Shown here: in pieces, positions 8,101-15,677 of the stretch
How the letters are laid out: the number at the start of each line of letters is the position of its first letter
How positions within the stretch are numbered: the stretch's first letter is position 1
Source: Verrucomicrobiota bacterium
GTDB lineage: Bacteria > Verrucomicrobiota > Verrucomicrobiia > Opitutales > Opitutaceae
Direction: 5' to 3'
Length of the DNA stretch: 37,764 nt
Assembly (NCBI GenBank): GCA_947471035.1
Contig: CANIWJ010000026.1
Location: 1 to 37,764, forward strand
Notes under the pieces: generated by a model
Database searches by the model: none
Seen by the model: the letters and a program-made list of their open reading frames with translations, nothing else
Told to the model about the DNA's origin: nothing
Made by a program: the position numbers and the translations under genes

Positions 8101-9203
8101 CCCAGCCCCGACTTTCACTGGCCGATGCGCAGGCGTTTTTCGAGCAAGCACTTTGGTTGCACTACGGCAAAAAAGAGGCCGAGGCGGAGCCGCTATATCG
8201 AGCGTTACTGGAGCTGCCGCCGGGGTCGTTTGCCTCGCCCGCTGAGCAGGCCGAGATCCAGGCCAACGCGGCGTTCCGACTGGCGCAACTGACGCGCTTT
8301 GCCGGGCGCTTTCCGGAAGCGATCGCCTATGCGAGCCGCGCTCTCGACCTGAGCAACGATGCCGCGTCGCGCCTGATCGCCCAGCGTTTTACCAACAAAT
8401 GGAACGACAACGATCTGCGCACGGTTTGCACCCGGTTGTTACGGGATATGCGCTTCGATCCCGCTCGGCTGGCGCTGCCCCAAAACACCCGCGTCGTGGT
8501 CGTATCCACGCCTAATGGAGACAACCCGCAGCTACCCGTGTTTTACCGCCTACCGGCGGCCTCCGCGAGCGGCGCGATCTCGGCAAAGCGTGTTTTGATC
8601 ATCGCGCCGACCAACAACCAGGACGCGCTCGAATATCTCGACCCTCGCGGCGCATGGGCGCGGTTTGCCGATGCGCACGACCTCGTGCTCGTGGTGCCGC
8701 AATTTCACGCCAGCGACACGCCGATGCGGGTGACCAACCGGTTTACCCATGCCCGCTTCGCGCAAGTCTGGTCGGGCGCGGCGCTCCTTGAGGCCCTGGA
8801 ACGCATCGGACAGCAAACCCCACTGGATGCCGGTCGGTTGTTGCTTCACGGGCAGACCAGTGGAGGAGGTTTTGCCACGACTTTCGCGGCATGGCGCCCC
8901 GACCGGGTGGCGGCGGTTTCGGTGCTCAATGGCAATTGGGGCATGCCTCGCACGGAACTCCCAGGGCTGCGTCCGCGCACGGAATGGAAGCAGGTGCGCT
9001 TTTATATTTCCTCGGGCGAGCTGGATAATAGCCAACCGGGCTCTTCCTTTCCGCGCTACGATACAGCGGTGGATTTTGTGACCCGCATGATGGGAAATGG
9101 CGTGCCGGTCGAGTGGCGTTCATGGCCGGGCGTTTACCACCAACCGACCGCTCAAATGGAGGACGAAGCTCGGGCGTTTCTCGCTCGTCAACTGAAGCCA
9201 TGA
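5169..9203 (+). CDS. Very large secreted CsgG-like/TPR/alpha-beta-hydrolase fusion protein
   Basis: A 1344-residue protein with a signal peptide (cleavage after ALAA, about residue 20). By eye, two CsgG/TolB-like modules come first (about 22-130 and 147-245, each starting RVAxV and containing a LVERAELA or VLDRSLTQELV helix). A TPR pair follows (about 283-345, FYRGLGLYDVGRYIEAITEF). A third CsgG-like module (about 362-485) starts IAFVGVIPIDG. A long helical region covers about 500-1040, then TPR-like helices about 1045-1115. The end (about 1130-1344) is an alpha/beta-hydrolase fold with VLIIAPTNNQ, LLLHGQTSGGGF, SSGELDNSQPG and YHQPT. The nucleophile elbow reads G1228-Q-T1230-S-G, so the usual serine is replaced by threonine or displaced, and activity is doubtful. 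I recognise no named family for the whole. It may be a scaffold or sensor in the envelope. Confidence 0.82.
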   Translation: MSFLRLFLGFPLLLAVALAAPRVAIVVEAPSVAADYQAVLTAELTRLALDVDLVERAELARAWSEQELATRSTPALGVTPLSVDRYLNFRQVTMGRWVVDYLDAASGRSLGSLAVTAEKTVAPGQLAPAAMKLLTAPEAKKPHAHSPRVAVIEAGDGVGNAELFGLAAHLRAALSEARFTVLDRSLTQELVVEQNDAARGFRATAPIVGLLGLDYWIALSSVEARLVRARDGVVLAVRPREATPSPNEVNLLHRWARPWLDDSPSSKDLFVEYRPQVETEALVPFYRGLGLYDVGRYIEAITEFTRAYLINDRFRQAYEAEARCYEALGMPELAAATRRFLEIGQVENLSSGSARTEADGAIAFVGVIPIDGADLAPIARSLSALLASQLAARTDLALRLPDELNRLRQEYDWMSGTETATGSRWEHAPSLFSRITLSARLEHTSTGLRLVWLRYDQVTGERAEGASLDLAADPQQWAKPIARFARNLRTTPVNPPTAAPAYVAPVLADTKKLTSDYGRATGLDLNAARLRLALAEPGNMRLQGRRFEKGRQHVIENYSDLLEYGLREWRISRLPAASLTRRWLELERAREHLGAFSAGENLRGAPLDGRAELVRLAAPPRSDAPGLLARYWQLYAQQGEMAPAQLHEACQGLLNELTALDPTIVPERKLIERHITALARMAKLAAGLVDPSENFVFDSNQNEPRPLLLEWQKDGNPLLKSDKYRISLRFLDRFTPQERVTAACAALAANGNTSSKIELRWLQEMPLCWPLSGPISEMFFALDRGEALPITHPLQPEQQRAYLRAAVDYMPALLEHWCARAQDHAFLLNIDTAAGNFFHLLNGYTLREVVSDADYEAMRTQVAAAFTTAAARLGEVSRDNWAKVHHWRELTRELGRERRKDFLRDHGRWVMNPEPLVNEFDKTDAQLVSKEPDGSLKYAMPAWWAKLREWQFDYAFSAPEMAAFYARRTTEALAYMRAQPRLSLADAQAFFEQALWLHYGKKEAEAEPLYRALLELPPGSFASPAEQAEIQANAAFRLAQLTRFAGRFPEAIAYASRALDLSNDAASRLIAQRFTNKWNDNDLRTVCTRLLRDMRFDPARLALPQNTRVVVVSTPNGDNPQLPVFYRLPAASASGAISAKRVLIIAPTNNQDALEYLDPRGAWARFADAHDLVLVVPQFHASDTPMRVTNRFTHARFAQVWSGAALLEALERIGQQTPLDAGRLLLHGQTSGGGFATTFAAWRPDRVAAVSVLNGNWGMPRTELPGLRPRTEWKQVRFYISSGELDNSQPGSSFPRYDTAVDFVTRMMGNGVPVEWRSWPGVYHQPTAQMEDEARAFLARQLKP

Positions 9204-10009
9204 ACAAGACAGCCTTTATTGCAGCACTATGTGGTTACCTGGCCACCGGATTGTCCGCGCTGCCGCAAGAATCGCCTTCCGCGGCGGCCCTTGCGACGTT
9301 GCCGGTGTCGGCTACCCCAAAAAATGATTCGCCCCGGCCTGAGCCGGGCAAGGTGCTCACACTCGCGTTTCCTGAACTCGGGCCGATGCACGGCGGTTTG
9401 CCCACTGCGTGTGAAATCAGCATTCCGAAAACCTACGATCCCGCAAAACCAGTGCCGTTACTGGTATGGTTTGGCGGCGGCGTCGGCTCGCATCTAACGC
9501 GTGGTGCAAACGGCGTCGTGGACTTTGACCGCTATGTGGTCGTTGCGCTGCCCTATCCCGAAGGGCGGCTGCCGCGAATCGCAGCCGAAGAGCTGCGCGT
9601 TGATGAGCACTGGACCTATCACCGTACGATGCTGGCGCGCATCCATGCGCTGTTGCCCAACCTCGATCCGCTGCGGAGCATCGCGGCGGGCACCAGCAGT
9701 GGAGCGCATTATATAGGCTACGGTTTCGACCAGCAGTGGCCGGGATTTGCGGAGGCTTTTACCGAGTTCGTCCTGCACGAAGGCGGGACGGCACCGCTCA
9801 GCGCGGCGATACCGGGAGCAAAGGGCCGCCGTTTGCTGGTGGCCTGGGGCACGCGCAGCGAGTCGATCTGGTGGCGCGAGTGGTTCAATGAACGCATCGC
9901 GCTGGTCGGTGCCGATCTCACGCTCAAACCCATTCCAGGAGCCGGGCACGGCCTAAACGACGACGGCCGTAAGGCAATCCGTGCGTGGATTGATGCGCTC
10001 GACGAATAA
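9200..10009 (+). CDS. Secreted alpha/beta hydrolase (esterase-like)
   Basis: A 269-residue protein with a signal peptide (MNKTAFIAALCGYLATGLSA). The mature part is a compact alpha/beta-hydrolase: PLLVWFGGGVG strand and oxyanion region, nucleophile elbow G164-T-S166-S-G168 (intact GxSxG), and a C-terminal GAGHGLNDDG that supplies the catalytic histidine. The fold and layout resemble PHB-depolymerase/feruloyl-esterase-like secreted enzymes, but the substrate cannot be read. The start ATG overlaps the previous stop by four bases, so it closes the operon. It resembles the C-terminal domain of its neighbour but keeps the serine that the neighbour lacks, suggesting an active/degenerate pair. No clear terminator follows. 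Confidence 0.82.
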   Translation: MNKTAFIAALCGYLATGLSALPQESPSAAALATLPVSATPKNDSPRPEPGKVLTLAFPELGPMHGGLPTACEISIPKTYDPAKPVPLLVWFGGGVGSHLTRGANGVVDFDRYVVVALPYPEGRLPRIAAEELRVDEHWTYHRTMLARIHALLPNLDPLRSIAAGTSSGAHYIGYGFDQQWPGFAEAFTEFVLHEGGTAPLSAAIPGAKGRRLLVAWGTRSESIWWREWFNERIALVGADLTLKPIPGAGHGLNDDGRKAIRAWIDALDE

Positions 10010-10360
10010 AACAACCCAGGAGTCGGAAGTCTGTAGTGAAAATAATGGAGCGGCGAACCCGTGAATGGAGCGATTTATCTGAATTCATGATTTATCACAC
10101 ATAGCGCCTCGGGCCAACCTGCCTCCAGTCCTTCGCAGCCAAGGCCGCTATCAAACCGCGTTTCCCGACCGAGAGGTCGCCTCTGCGTGGGGCCGCCGCT
10201 GGAAAAATGATACGCACCGCAGGCAGACCTCGCAACCTGACGCAACCCATTGTGAACCGCCTATCGGACTTAGACATGCAGTCGATCGGCTGCCTGAGTA
10301 AAAGCGTCCGAAGCTCGTAATCGCCGCGGCCCTTCCACTCCGCCGAAACGCAACGAGGCA
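10010..10360. other. Intergenic region of 351 bases, no gene seen
   Basis: No plausible coding frame on either strand; the longer frames are Arg-rich shadows. A short direct repeat GATTTATC occurs at 10072-10079 and 10089-10096 around a TGAATTCA palindrome. It might belong to a promoter or operator of the ABC-exporter genes, but nothing decisive is visible. I find no T-tailed terminator for the preceding operon. Confidence 0.5.
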
Positions 10361-12061
10361 ATGTCTCGCCTCCTTGCTCCGCCTCCGTTTTCCTCCCCGG
10401 CGATGCTCGCCTGCCGCTCGCTCGACGTCCTCCCCCGCCCCGGTGCCGCCCCGCTGGTTCGCGCCGCCGACGCCGACTTCGCACCCGCCCGCCTCCACGC
10501 CCTGATCGGCCCCTCCGGCTGCGGCAAAACCACCCTCCTCAAAGGAATACTCGGGATCCTGCCCACCCGCGGCCAGATCCTGCTACGCGGCGCCGCCGTC
10601 ACCGACCGCCAGACCCTGCTTCGCGAAGTCGCCTTTGCCCCCCAGTTCAGTATCGCCCACGGCAAACTCACCGTGGCCGAGGCGCTCGATACCTCGCTGC
10701 ACTTGTATCGGAAAACCCCCGACCCGGTCAGCCACTCCGCCCGCCTGCCCGCCCTGCTCACCCTTGTCGGCCTGGCGGAACGCGCCGACACCCTTGTGGA
10801 AAAACTCTCCGGCGGCCAGCTCCGCCGCCTTGGCCTCGCCCTCGAACTCGCCACCGAGCCCGCCTGCCTCCTCTGCGACGAAGTCACCAGCGGCCTCGAC
10901 CCCCGCAGCGAAGACCAGATCCTCGCCGTCCTCCGACGCCTCGTCGCCGAGCAATCCCGCACCGTCCTCTGCGTTATCCACAACCTCGCCAAACTCGACC
11001 AGTTCGACGTCGTCACCGTGGTTTACGAGGGCGCGGTCGTTTTCCAAGGTTCGCACCCCGCCCTCCTCGCCCACTTTGGCATCGCCGACGCCCTTACCCT
11101 TTACGACCGCCTGGCCGAGCGCTCCGCCGCCGAATGGCTGGCCCTGCGTCCCCCCGTCAGCCCGCTTGTTCCGGCCCCCGCCTCCCCCGCCCCCGGGCCG
11201 ATCCCCGTGCCGAGCCTGTGCTCCCAAATTTTCACCCTGCTGGCGCGCCGCTGGCGGCTCTTCACCCGCGATCGCGGCACCCTCGGTCTCACCGCCGCCA
11301 TCACCTTCGGCTTCCCCTGCCTCGTGGTCATTTTCGCCCTCGGCGGCCTGCCCCAACTCCGCGGTCTCGAACTCCAGCCCACCGGCGGCATTCTAGAATC
11401 CCTCCAGGCCCGCGCCGCTTTCCGCAAAGACGCGGCCGACACCGCCACCCTCGTCTCCGGCCTCATCCTCTTCCAAGTCATCCTGCTCTGCCTGATGGGC
11501 AGCAACAACGGTGCCCGCGAAATCGCCTCCGAACGCGCCCTTTTCGAAAAAGAACGCATGGCCGGCCTCCGCTCCCCGGCCTACGCCGTCGCCAAACTCA
11601 CCTGGGTCGCCCTGCTCGGCGCTGCCCAAGGCGCGTGGATGACGATCTTCGTCAAAACCCTCTGCGCCTTTCCCGGCGCCTGGCTCCCCCAGATCGCCAT
11701 TCTCTCCTCCGCCGGCGCCTCAATGAGTATCGTCTGCCTCGGCATCTCCGCCCTGCTCACCACCCCCGAGCGCGCCTCCCTCCTCTCCATTTACCTGGTC
11801 GGCTTTCAACTCCCGCTTTCCGGCGTGGTCCTCGCCCTGCCCTCCGCCCTGGTCTGGTCCGTCCGCCCCTTTATCGCCACCTTCTGGGGCTGGTCAGGCT
11901 ACCTGACCGCCATGCGCGATTCCCGCTTTTACGACGCTGTCGCCCTCCTCGACCCCGGCTGGCTGGCCGGCACCTCCTCCGCCCTCGCCGTGCTCGGCGC
12001 CCACGCCGTGCTCGGAGCCGCCCTCGTTTTTCACGGCTGCCGCGTGCAACGCTGGCCCTGA
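10361..12061 (+). CDS. Fused ABC transporter, ABCG-type (ATPase + ABC-2 permease)
   Basis: This 566-residue half-transporter joins an N-terminal ATPase to a C-terminal permease, the ABCG order. ATPase: Walker A GPSGCGKTT (residues 50-58), signature LSGGQLRRLGLALEL, Walker B ACLLCDEVTSGLD and a switch histidine in CVIHN. Permease (about residues 290-566): a charged helix LARRWRLFTRDRG, then hydrophobic segments such as GLTAAITFGFPCLVVIFALGG and LFQVILLCLMGSNNGAREI followed by ALFEKERMAGL, typical of ABC-2 proteins. It probably exports a lipid-like or hydrophobic substrate as a homodimer in the inner membrane. ATG 10361 is the longest start and has a GAGG-like site just before it; ATG 10403 is a plausible alternative. 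The two genes downstream are probably co-transcribed. Confidence 0.9.
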   Translation: MSRLLAPPPFSSPAMLACRSLDVLPRPGAAPLVRAADADFAPARLHALIGPSGCGKTTLLKGILGILPTRGQILLRGAAVTDRQTLLREVAFAPQFSIAHGKLTVAEALDTSLHLYRKTPDPVSHSARLPALLTLVGLAERADTLVEKLSGGQLRRLGLALELATEPACLLCDEVTSGLDPRSEDQILAVLRRLVAEQSRTVLCVIHNLAKLDQFDVVTVVYEGAVVFQGSHPALLAHFGIADALTLYDRLAERSAAEWLALRPPVSPLVPAPASPAPGPIPVPSLCSQIFTLLARRWRLFTRDRGTLGLTAAITFGFPCLVVIFALGGLPQLRGLELQPTGGILESLQARAAFRKDAADTATLVSGLILFQVILLCLMGSNNGAREIASERALFEKERMAGLRSPAYAVAKLTWVALLGAAQGAWMTIFVKTLCAFPGAWLPQIAILSSAGASMSIVCLGISALLTTPERASLLSIYLVGFQLPLSGVVLALPSALVWSVRPFIATFWGWSGYLTAMRDSRFYDAVALLDPGWLAGTSSALAVLGAHAVLGAALVFHGCRVQRWP

Positions 12062-12117
12062 TTCCACCGCTTTATCCGTTGCCCCAAATAGAAAACGCCC
12101 GAACCTCGTCCCACCCC

Positions 12118-12483
12118 ATGCGAAACCCAAGTTTCCCCTCGATCGGATTAACCTTCGCCCTCGCCACCCTCGCCCTCCTCGCCCCCGGCTGCGCCCGTCA
12201 GACCAGCGAACCCTTTCCCGTCTCAGCCTACCTTAACACCCCGGAAAATCTCCAGGGTAACCACTACACCCTCCAGGCCGAAATCGACGCCCAGCTCCTC
12301 TGGAAAGAGGGCACCGGCCGCCTGCTCGCCGTCCGGCCCCTCGGTCCCGACTCCGGCTCGCGTCTCTCCGTCTTCATCGCCGATTCCCTCAACGCCAACC
12401 TCATGGTCGCCCAGCGCTACCAATTGGAACTCACCGTGCGCAACGGCGGCCTGCTCTACGTCACTGCCCTCCATAAACTCTAA
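12118..12483 (+). CDS. Small lipoprotein of unknown function
   Basis: A 121-residue protein with a lipoprotein-type signal: a hydrophobic run FALATLALLAPGC ending in a cysteine near residue 25 (the lipobox is imperfect, LAPGC). The mature part, about 95 residues, looks like a small beta-barrel or OB-like domain: GNHYTLQAEIDAQLLW, RLLAVRPLG, RLSVFIAD, YQLELTVRNGGLLYVTAL. Such folds are seen in small periplasmic tethering proteins, but I cannot name the family. It lies 56 bases after the ABC exporter and 25 bases before the next gene, so it is probably in the same transcript. Its frame also continues upstream through the exporter as an Arg/Pro-rich shadow, so the real start is ATG 12118. Confidence 0.8.
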   Translation: MRNPSFPSIGLTFALATLALLAPGCARQTSEPFPVSAYLNTPENLQGNHYTLQAEIDAQLLWKEGTGRLLAVRPLGPDSGSRLSVFIADSLNANLMVAQRYQLELTVRNGGLLYVTALHKL

Positions 12484-12508
12484 GCCCGGCCCCTCCTCTC
12501 CTCGCCCC

Positions 12509-14620
12509 ATGCGCTCCCCTCGCACCTTTCTCTACGCCGCCGCTCTGCTCGCCGCTGCGCCCCTCTTCGCCCAAACCCCCGCCACCCCAAAAACTCCCGC
12601 CCTCCCAACCGCTCCCGCAGCCGCCACCCCGCCGAAATCCGCCGCCGAATCCGCCTTCAACGCCCTCGGCACCGCCAACCTCGAAAGCAACACCCTGCTG
12701 CAAATCATCGACAAGGCCTTCAACACCGACTCCGACGCCATCAACCCCGAGGACGGTACCCTCAGCTACAAAGGCCACACCTACAACATCGGCCAGATGC
12801 GCGCCTTCCGCGCCCGCTTCGAACGCTACCTCGCCCAGCCCGAGTCCATCGACAACGACGTCTACCGCGCCATCGTAAACGAAGTCTTCAACCTACTCTC
12901 CACCCGCGGTGGCGAAGCCGCCGCCGACAACACCAAGAAAGCCTGGCAACTCCTCTACCGCGCCGCCGAATACGACGCCGACGGCGGCGCCAGCCTCGCC
13001 GTCGCCAACCAGGTCTTCAACGCCTGGCGTATCCGCGACGAACGCACCGCCATTTCCGTCACCCAAGGCGAGCTCGACCGCATCCGCCGCCAGCAACAAT
13101 CCGCCGTCACCTACGCCGGCGATACCATGGCCCGCGAAGGCGTCACCAACGCCACCACCCTCGCCACCAACGCCCTTAACCAAAACCAGACCGCCACCAG
13201 CACGACCGGAGGCACCCCACCCGCCTCCGGCAGCAACTCCGCTGCGACCAACCCCACCGTAAGCACCGGCGGCACCAATCCACAAAACACCCGCGCCGTC
13301 CAACCCGGGGTCATCGGCGGCGGCCCCACCCAAGGCCCCGTCGCTCAGTTTTTCCGCGCCCGCGACCTCTCAGAAACCGAGGCCAAAATCAAAGCCGCCG
13401 AAGCTGGTGCCATGCTCTCCGGTGTGCAGGCCAAACTCCAGTTCCAGACTGCCCTGGTAAACCTTTTCCTCCAACGCCGCTTCCAACACTGCCTCATCGC
13501 CGCCAGCTTCTACCGTTACATTTTCAAAGGCAGTGCCCAGCAACTCGAAGTCGGTAAAAAAGAACTCCAATCCTTCCTCCCCTCCAGCGACCTCGCCGTC
13601 ACTGTCGAAACCCTGGAATTCCTCTCCCGCGAAGCCATCAACGATACCGAGGCCGCCATGCAGGCCGTCCGCGCCAACTACGACGAAGGCCAGCTCGTCG
13701 GCGCCCTCGAACGCCTCCAGGAAACCTTCTTCCTTGGCGAATACCTGCCCGCCGTCGCCCAGTTCGAACGCGAGAAAAAACAAACCCTCCTCCGCCTCAG
13801 CCAACAGATCCAGACCGCCCGCAAACTCGCCGACCTGAAAGACTACGACGCGGTGGACAAACTCGTGGCCGAGATCGGCCTCGGCGCGAAAGACTTCCGC
13901 ACCAGCGAGGTCACCTCCGCCCTCCGCGCCGCCCAGCGCATGAGCACGCTCGCCCTCTACGCCGCCCAACAGGCCGCCGCCTCCGGTGACTTCATCCGCG
14001 CCCAGGAAGGCGTGCAACGCGCCGCCACCCTCTGGCCCCTCAACCCCTCGATCAAAACCTACACCGAAAACATGGCCAACCAGGTGGACCTCGGCTCTCA
14101 GGCTGCCCAGCTCTTCGACGAAGCCATGAAACGCGGCGACCTCCGCCACATCTACGACCAACGCAGCGAACTCGCCATCGCCCTCCTCTCCGACGCCACC
14201 CGCAGCCCCGTGCTCAAATCCGTCATCGAGAAACTCTCCCGCGTGGAAATCTTCCTCGCCCAGGCCCAGGAACTCGTCGCCCAAAACAACGCCTTCGCCG
14301 CCTGGGAATCCCTGGAAAACGCCGTGCAACTCACCCCCAACGACGTCGCCGTAAACCAACGCCGCGGCGAACTCGCCCCCCGCGTCGCCAGCTTCGTGGG
14401 CAAAATCGACGCCGCCAAACGCCACGAGGAAGGCGGCCGCCACGCCGCCGCCCTCACCCAATGGCTCTCGGCACAAGACATCTACCCCGCCAGCAGCCTG
14501 GCCCGCCTCGGCATCGCCCGCGTCTCCGCCCGCCTCCTAGACGACCTCAGCTCCGAAGCCGACCGCAAACTGGCCGCCGAAAAGACCGTGGGCACCCCGG
14601 CTTCGACCAAGATCGAATAG
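12509..14620 (+). CDS. Large secreted helical (TPR-like) protein of unknown function
   Basis: A 703-residue protein with a signal peptide (cleavage after LFAQ, about residue 22) and a Pro/Ala/Thr-rich linker (about 22-45). A helical domain covers about 46-215, then an Asn/Thr/Gly-rich low-complexity linker (about 225-270). A second long helical region covers about 285-690. It contains TPR-like pairs such as AQQAAASGDFIRAQEGVQRA followed by TLWPLNP, and AFAAWESLENAVQLTPND. No enzyme motif is visible. It may be a periplasmic scaffold working with the preceding lipoprotein and exporter. Its stop lies only three bases from the stop of the opposite-strand gene. I do not recognise the family. Confidence 0.85.
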   Translation: MRSPRTFLYAAALLAAAPLFAQTPATPKTPALPTAPAAATPPKSAAESAFNALGTANLESNTLLQIIDKAFNTDSDAINPEDGTLSYKGHTYNIGQMRAFRARFERYLAQPESIDNDVYRAIVNEVFNLLSTRGGEAAADNTKKAWQLLYRAAEYDADGGASLAVANQVFNAWRIRDERTAISVTQGELDRIRRQQQSAVTYAGDTMAREGVTNATTLATNALNQNQTATSTTGGTPPASGSNSAATNPTVSTGGTNPQNTRAVQPGVIGGGPTQGPVAQFFRARDLSETEAKIKAAEAGAMLSGVQAKLQFQTALVNLFLQRRFQHCLIAASFYRYIFKGSAQQLEVGKKELQSFLPSSDLAVTVETLEFLSREAINDTEAAMQAVRANYDEGQLVGALERLQETFFLGEYLPAVAQFEREKKQTLLRLSQQIQTARKLADLKDYDAVDKLVAEIGLGAKDFRTSEVTSALRAAQRMSTLALYAAQQAAASGDFIRAQEGVQRAATLWPLNPSIKTYTENMANQVDLGSQAAQLFDEAMKRGDLRHIYDQRSELAIALLSDATRSPVLKSVIEKLSRVEIFLAQAQELVAQNNAFAAWESLENAVQLTPNDVAVNQRRGELAPRVASFVGKIDAAKRHEEGGRHAAALTQWLSAQDIYPASSLARLGIARVSARLLDDLSSEADRKLAAEKTVGTPASTKIE

Positions 14621-14623
14621 CCC

Positions 14624-15577
14624 TCAGCGCAGCCACCCCAGCCCGAGCTTTAGCCACAGGGGCACGATAAACAGCCCCACCGCCGTGGTGCCCAACACCA
14701 CCTGCACCGCCGTCAACGGACGTCCGCCGTGATGCCGCGCGATCACGATGGGCAAAATCCCCGCCGGCATCGCCGCCTGCACGATCACCACCGCCCGCAA
14801 CTCCGCCGGCAAGGGCAGCAAGGCCGCCAAGCCCAGCATGCCCAGCGGGATCACCCCCAAGCGCAACATGCAGGCCAGCGGCGTCACTTTGCGATCTACC
14901 AGAGTGCGGGGCGCATTGAAAAACTCCACCAGCGTCGCCCCGATCAGCAACAAACCCAGCGGCACTGCGCACGCCGCCGCCATCTGGATCGCCTGCCGCG
15001 CCACCCCCGGCAGCCAATCTGCCAGCCCCGTAAGATTCAAAGTCACCGCCGCAACCAAAGCATAGACCGGCGGATTCAAGACCCGACGCCAGCCATCCCG
15101 CAGCGACACCCCCGACAACATCAAAATACCCACCGTCCAGATCGCCGCCTCGCAGCCCACATTATAAACAAACAACACGCCGAGCACGCCAGGCATCTCG
15201 CGGCCAAATAATTCCGCCACCAGCGGAATCGCCATGTAGCCGTAGTTAAAAATGCCCACGCTGAACGCAAACGTGCGCAGCCCCGCCCCGCGTTCCATGC
15301 CCGCCCACTTGGCCACCACGTAGGCCAGCAAGATCCCACCCGCCATCATCACAAACGCCAGCAACGGCGCGGCCAGCAGATTGCCCGGCGTGCGCAGCGC
15401 GTCATTTCCCAGCACGTGCTGAAAAATCAGACACGGATAGAGAAAATTCACCACCAGCTTAAGCAAACTCTCGTCCGCCTCCGGCCTCAGCCAGCCCGCG
15501 CGTCGCGCCCCCGCCCCCGCCGCAATCACGGCGAAGACCGGCAGCACCAAACTCAATAAAGACCAATAGTCGGGCAA
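14624..15577 (-). CDS. AEC-family transporter (auxin efflux carrier type)
   Basis: An integral membrane protein of the AEC family of secondary carriers, which move organic anions such as malonate or auxin-like acids. It has about ten hydrophobic segments in two halves; typical features are VLPVFAVIAAGAGARRAGWL at the N-terminus, LLKLVVNFLYPCLIFQHVL, the crossover FSVGIFNYGYMAIPL, and near the end AAMPAGILPIVIARHHGG. Substrate cannot be told. The frame stays open to GTG 15619, but that codon abuts the T-run of the upstream terminator. I prefer TTG 15577 (317 residues), preceded by GGGAGG with a 6-base spacer; GTG 15583 directly abuts that site. The gene converges on the preceding plus-strand gene with a 3-base gap. 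Confidence 0.88.
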   Translation of the reverse strand: MPDYWSLLSLVLPVFAVIAAGAGARRAGWLRPEADESLLKLVVNFLYPCLIFQHVLGNDALRTPGNLLAAPLLAFVMMAGGILLAYVVAKWAGMERGAGLRTFAFSVGIFNYGYMAIPLVAELFGREMPGVLGVLFVYNVGCEAAIWTVGILMLSGVSLRDGWRRVLNPPVYALVAAVTLNLTGLADWLPGVARQAIQMAAACAVPLGLLLIGATLVEFFNAPRTLVDRKVTPLACMLRLGVIPLGMLGLAALLPLPAELRAVVIVQAAMPAGILPIVIARHHGGRPLTAVQVVLGTTAVGLFIVPLWLKLGLGWLR

Positions 15578-15620
15578 AATCACCCTCCCATGCCTGCGCA
15601 GCGCCGCAGCTGCGTCCACG

Positions 15621-15652
15621 AAAAAGCCCCGGCGCCTGACGCACCGGGGCTC
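15621..15652 (-). terminator. Intrinsic terminator after the Spy-like gene
   Basis: Read on the minus strand, AGCCCCGG and CCGGGGCT form a GC-rich stem with a roughly 10-base loop followed by TTTTT. It lies 26 bases after the stop of the 15678-16142 gene and separates it from the AEC transporter gene. Confidence 0.88.
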
Positions 15653-15677
15653 GTTCTAACGGCCAAAAATCGTTAAC

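Noticed and set aside
11134..12483. 449-residue plus-strand frame through the ABC exporter
   Set aside because: Its first part is Arg/Pro-rich out-of-frame reading of the exporter; only the last 121 residues (from 12118) are a real lipoprotein.
13370..14476. 368-residue minus-strand frame inside the 703-residue gene
   Set aside because: Its Gly/Glu/Val-rich composition is the antisense of a C-biased helical gene; the plus strand has a signal peptide and TPR-like pattern.
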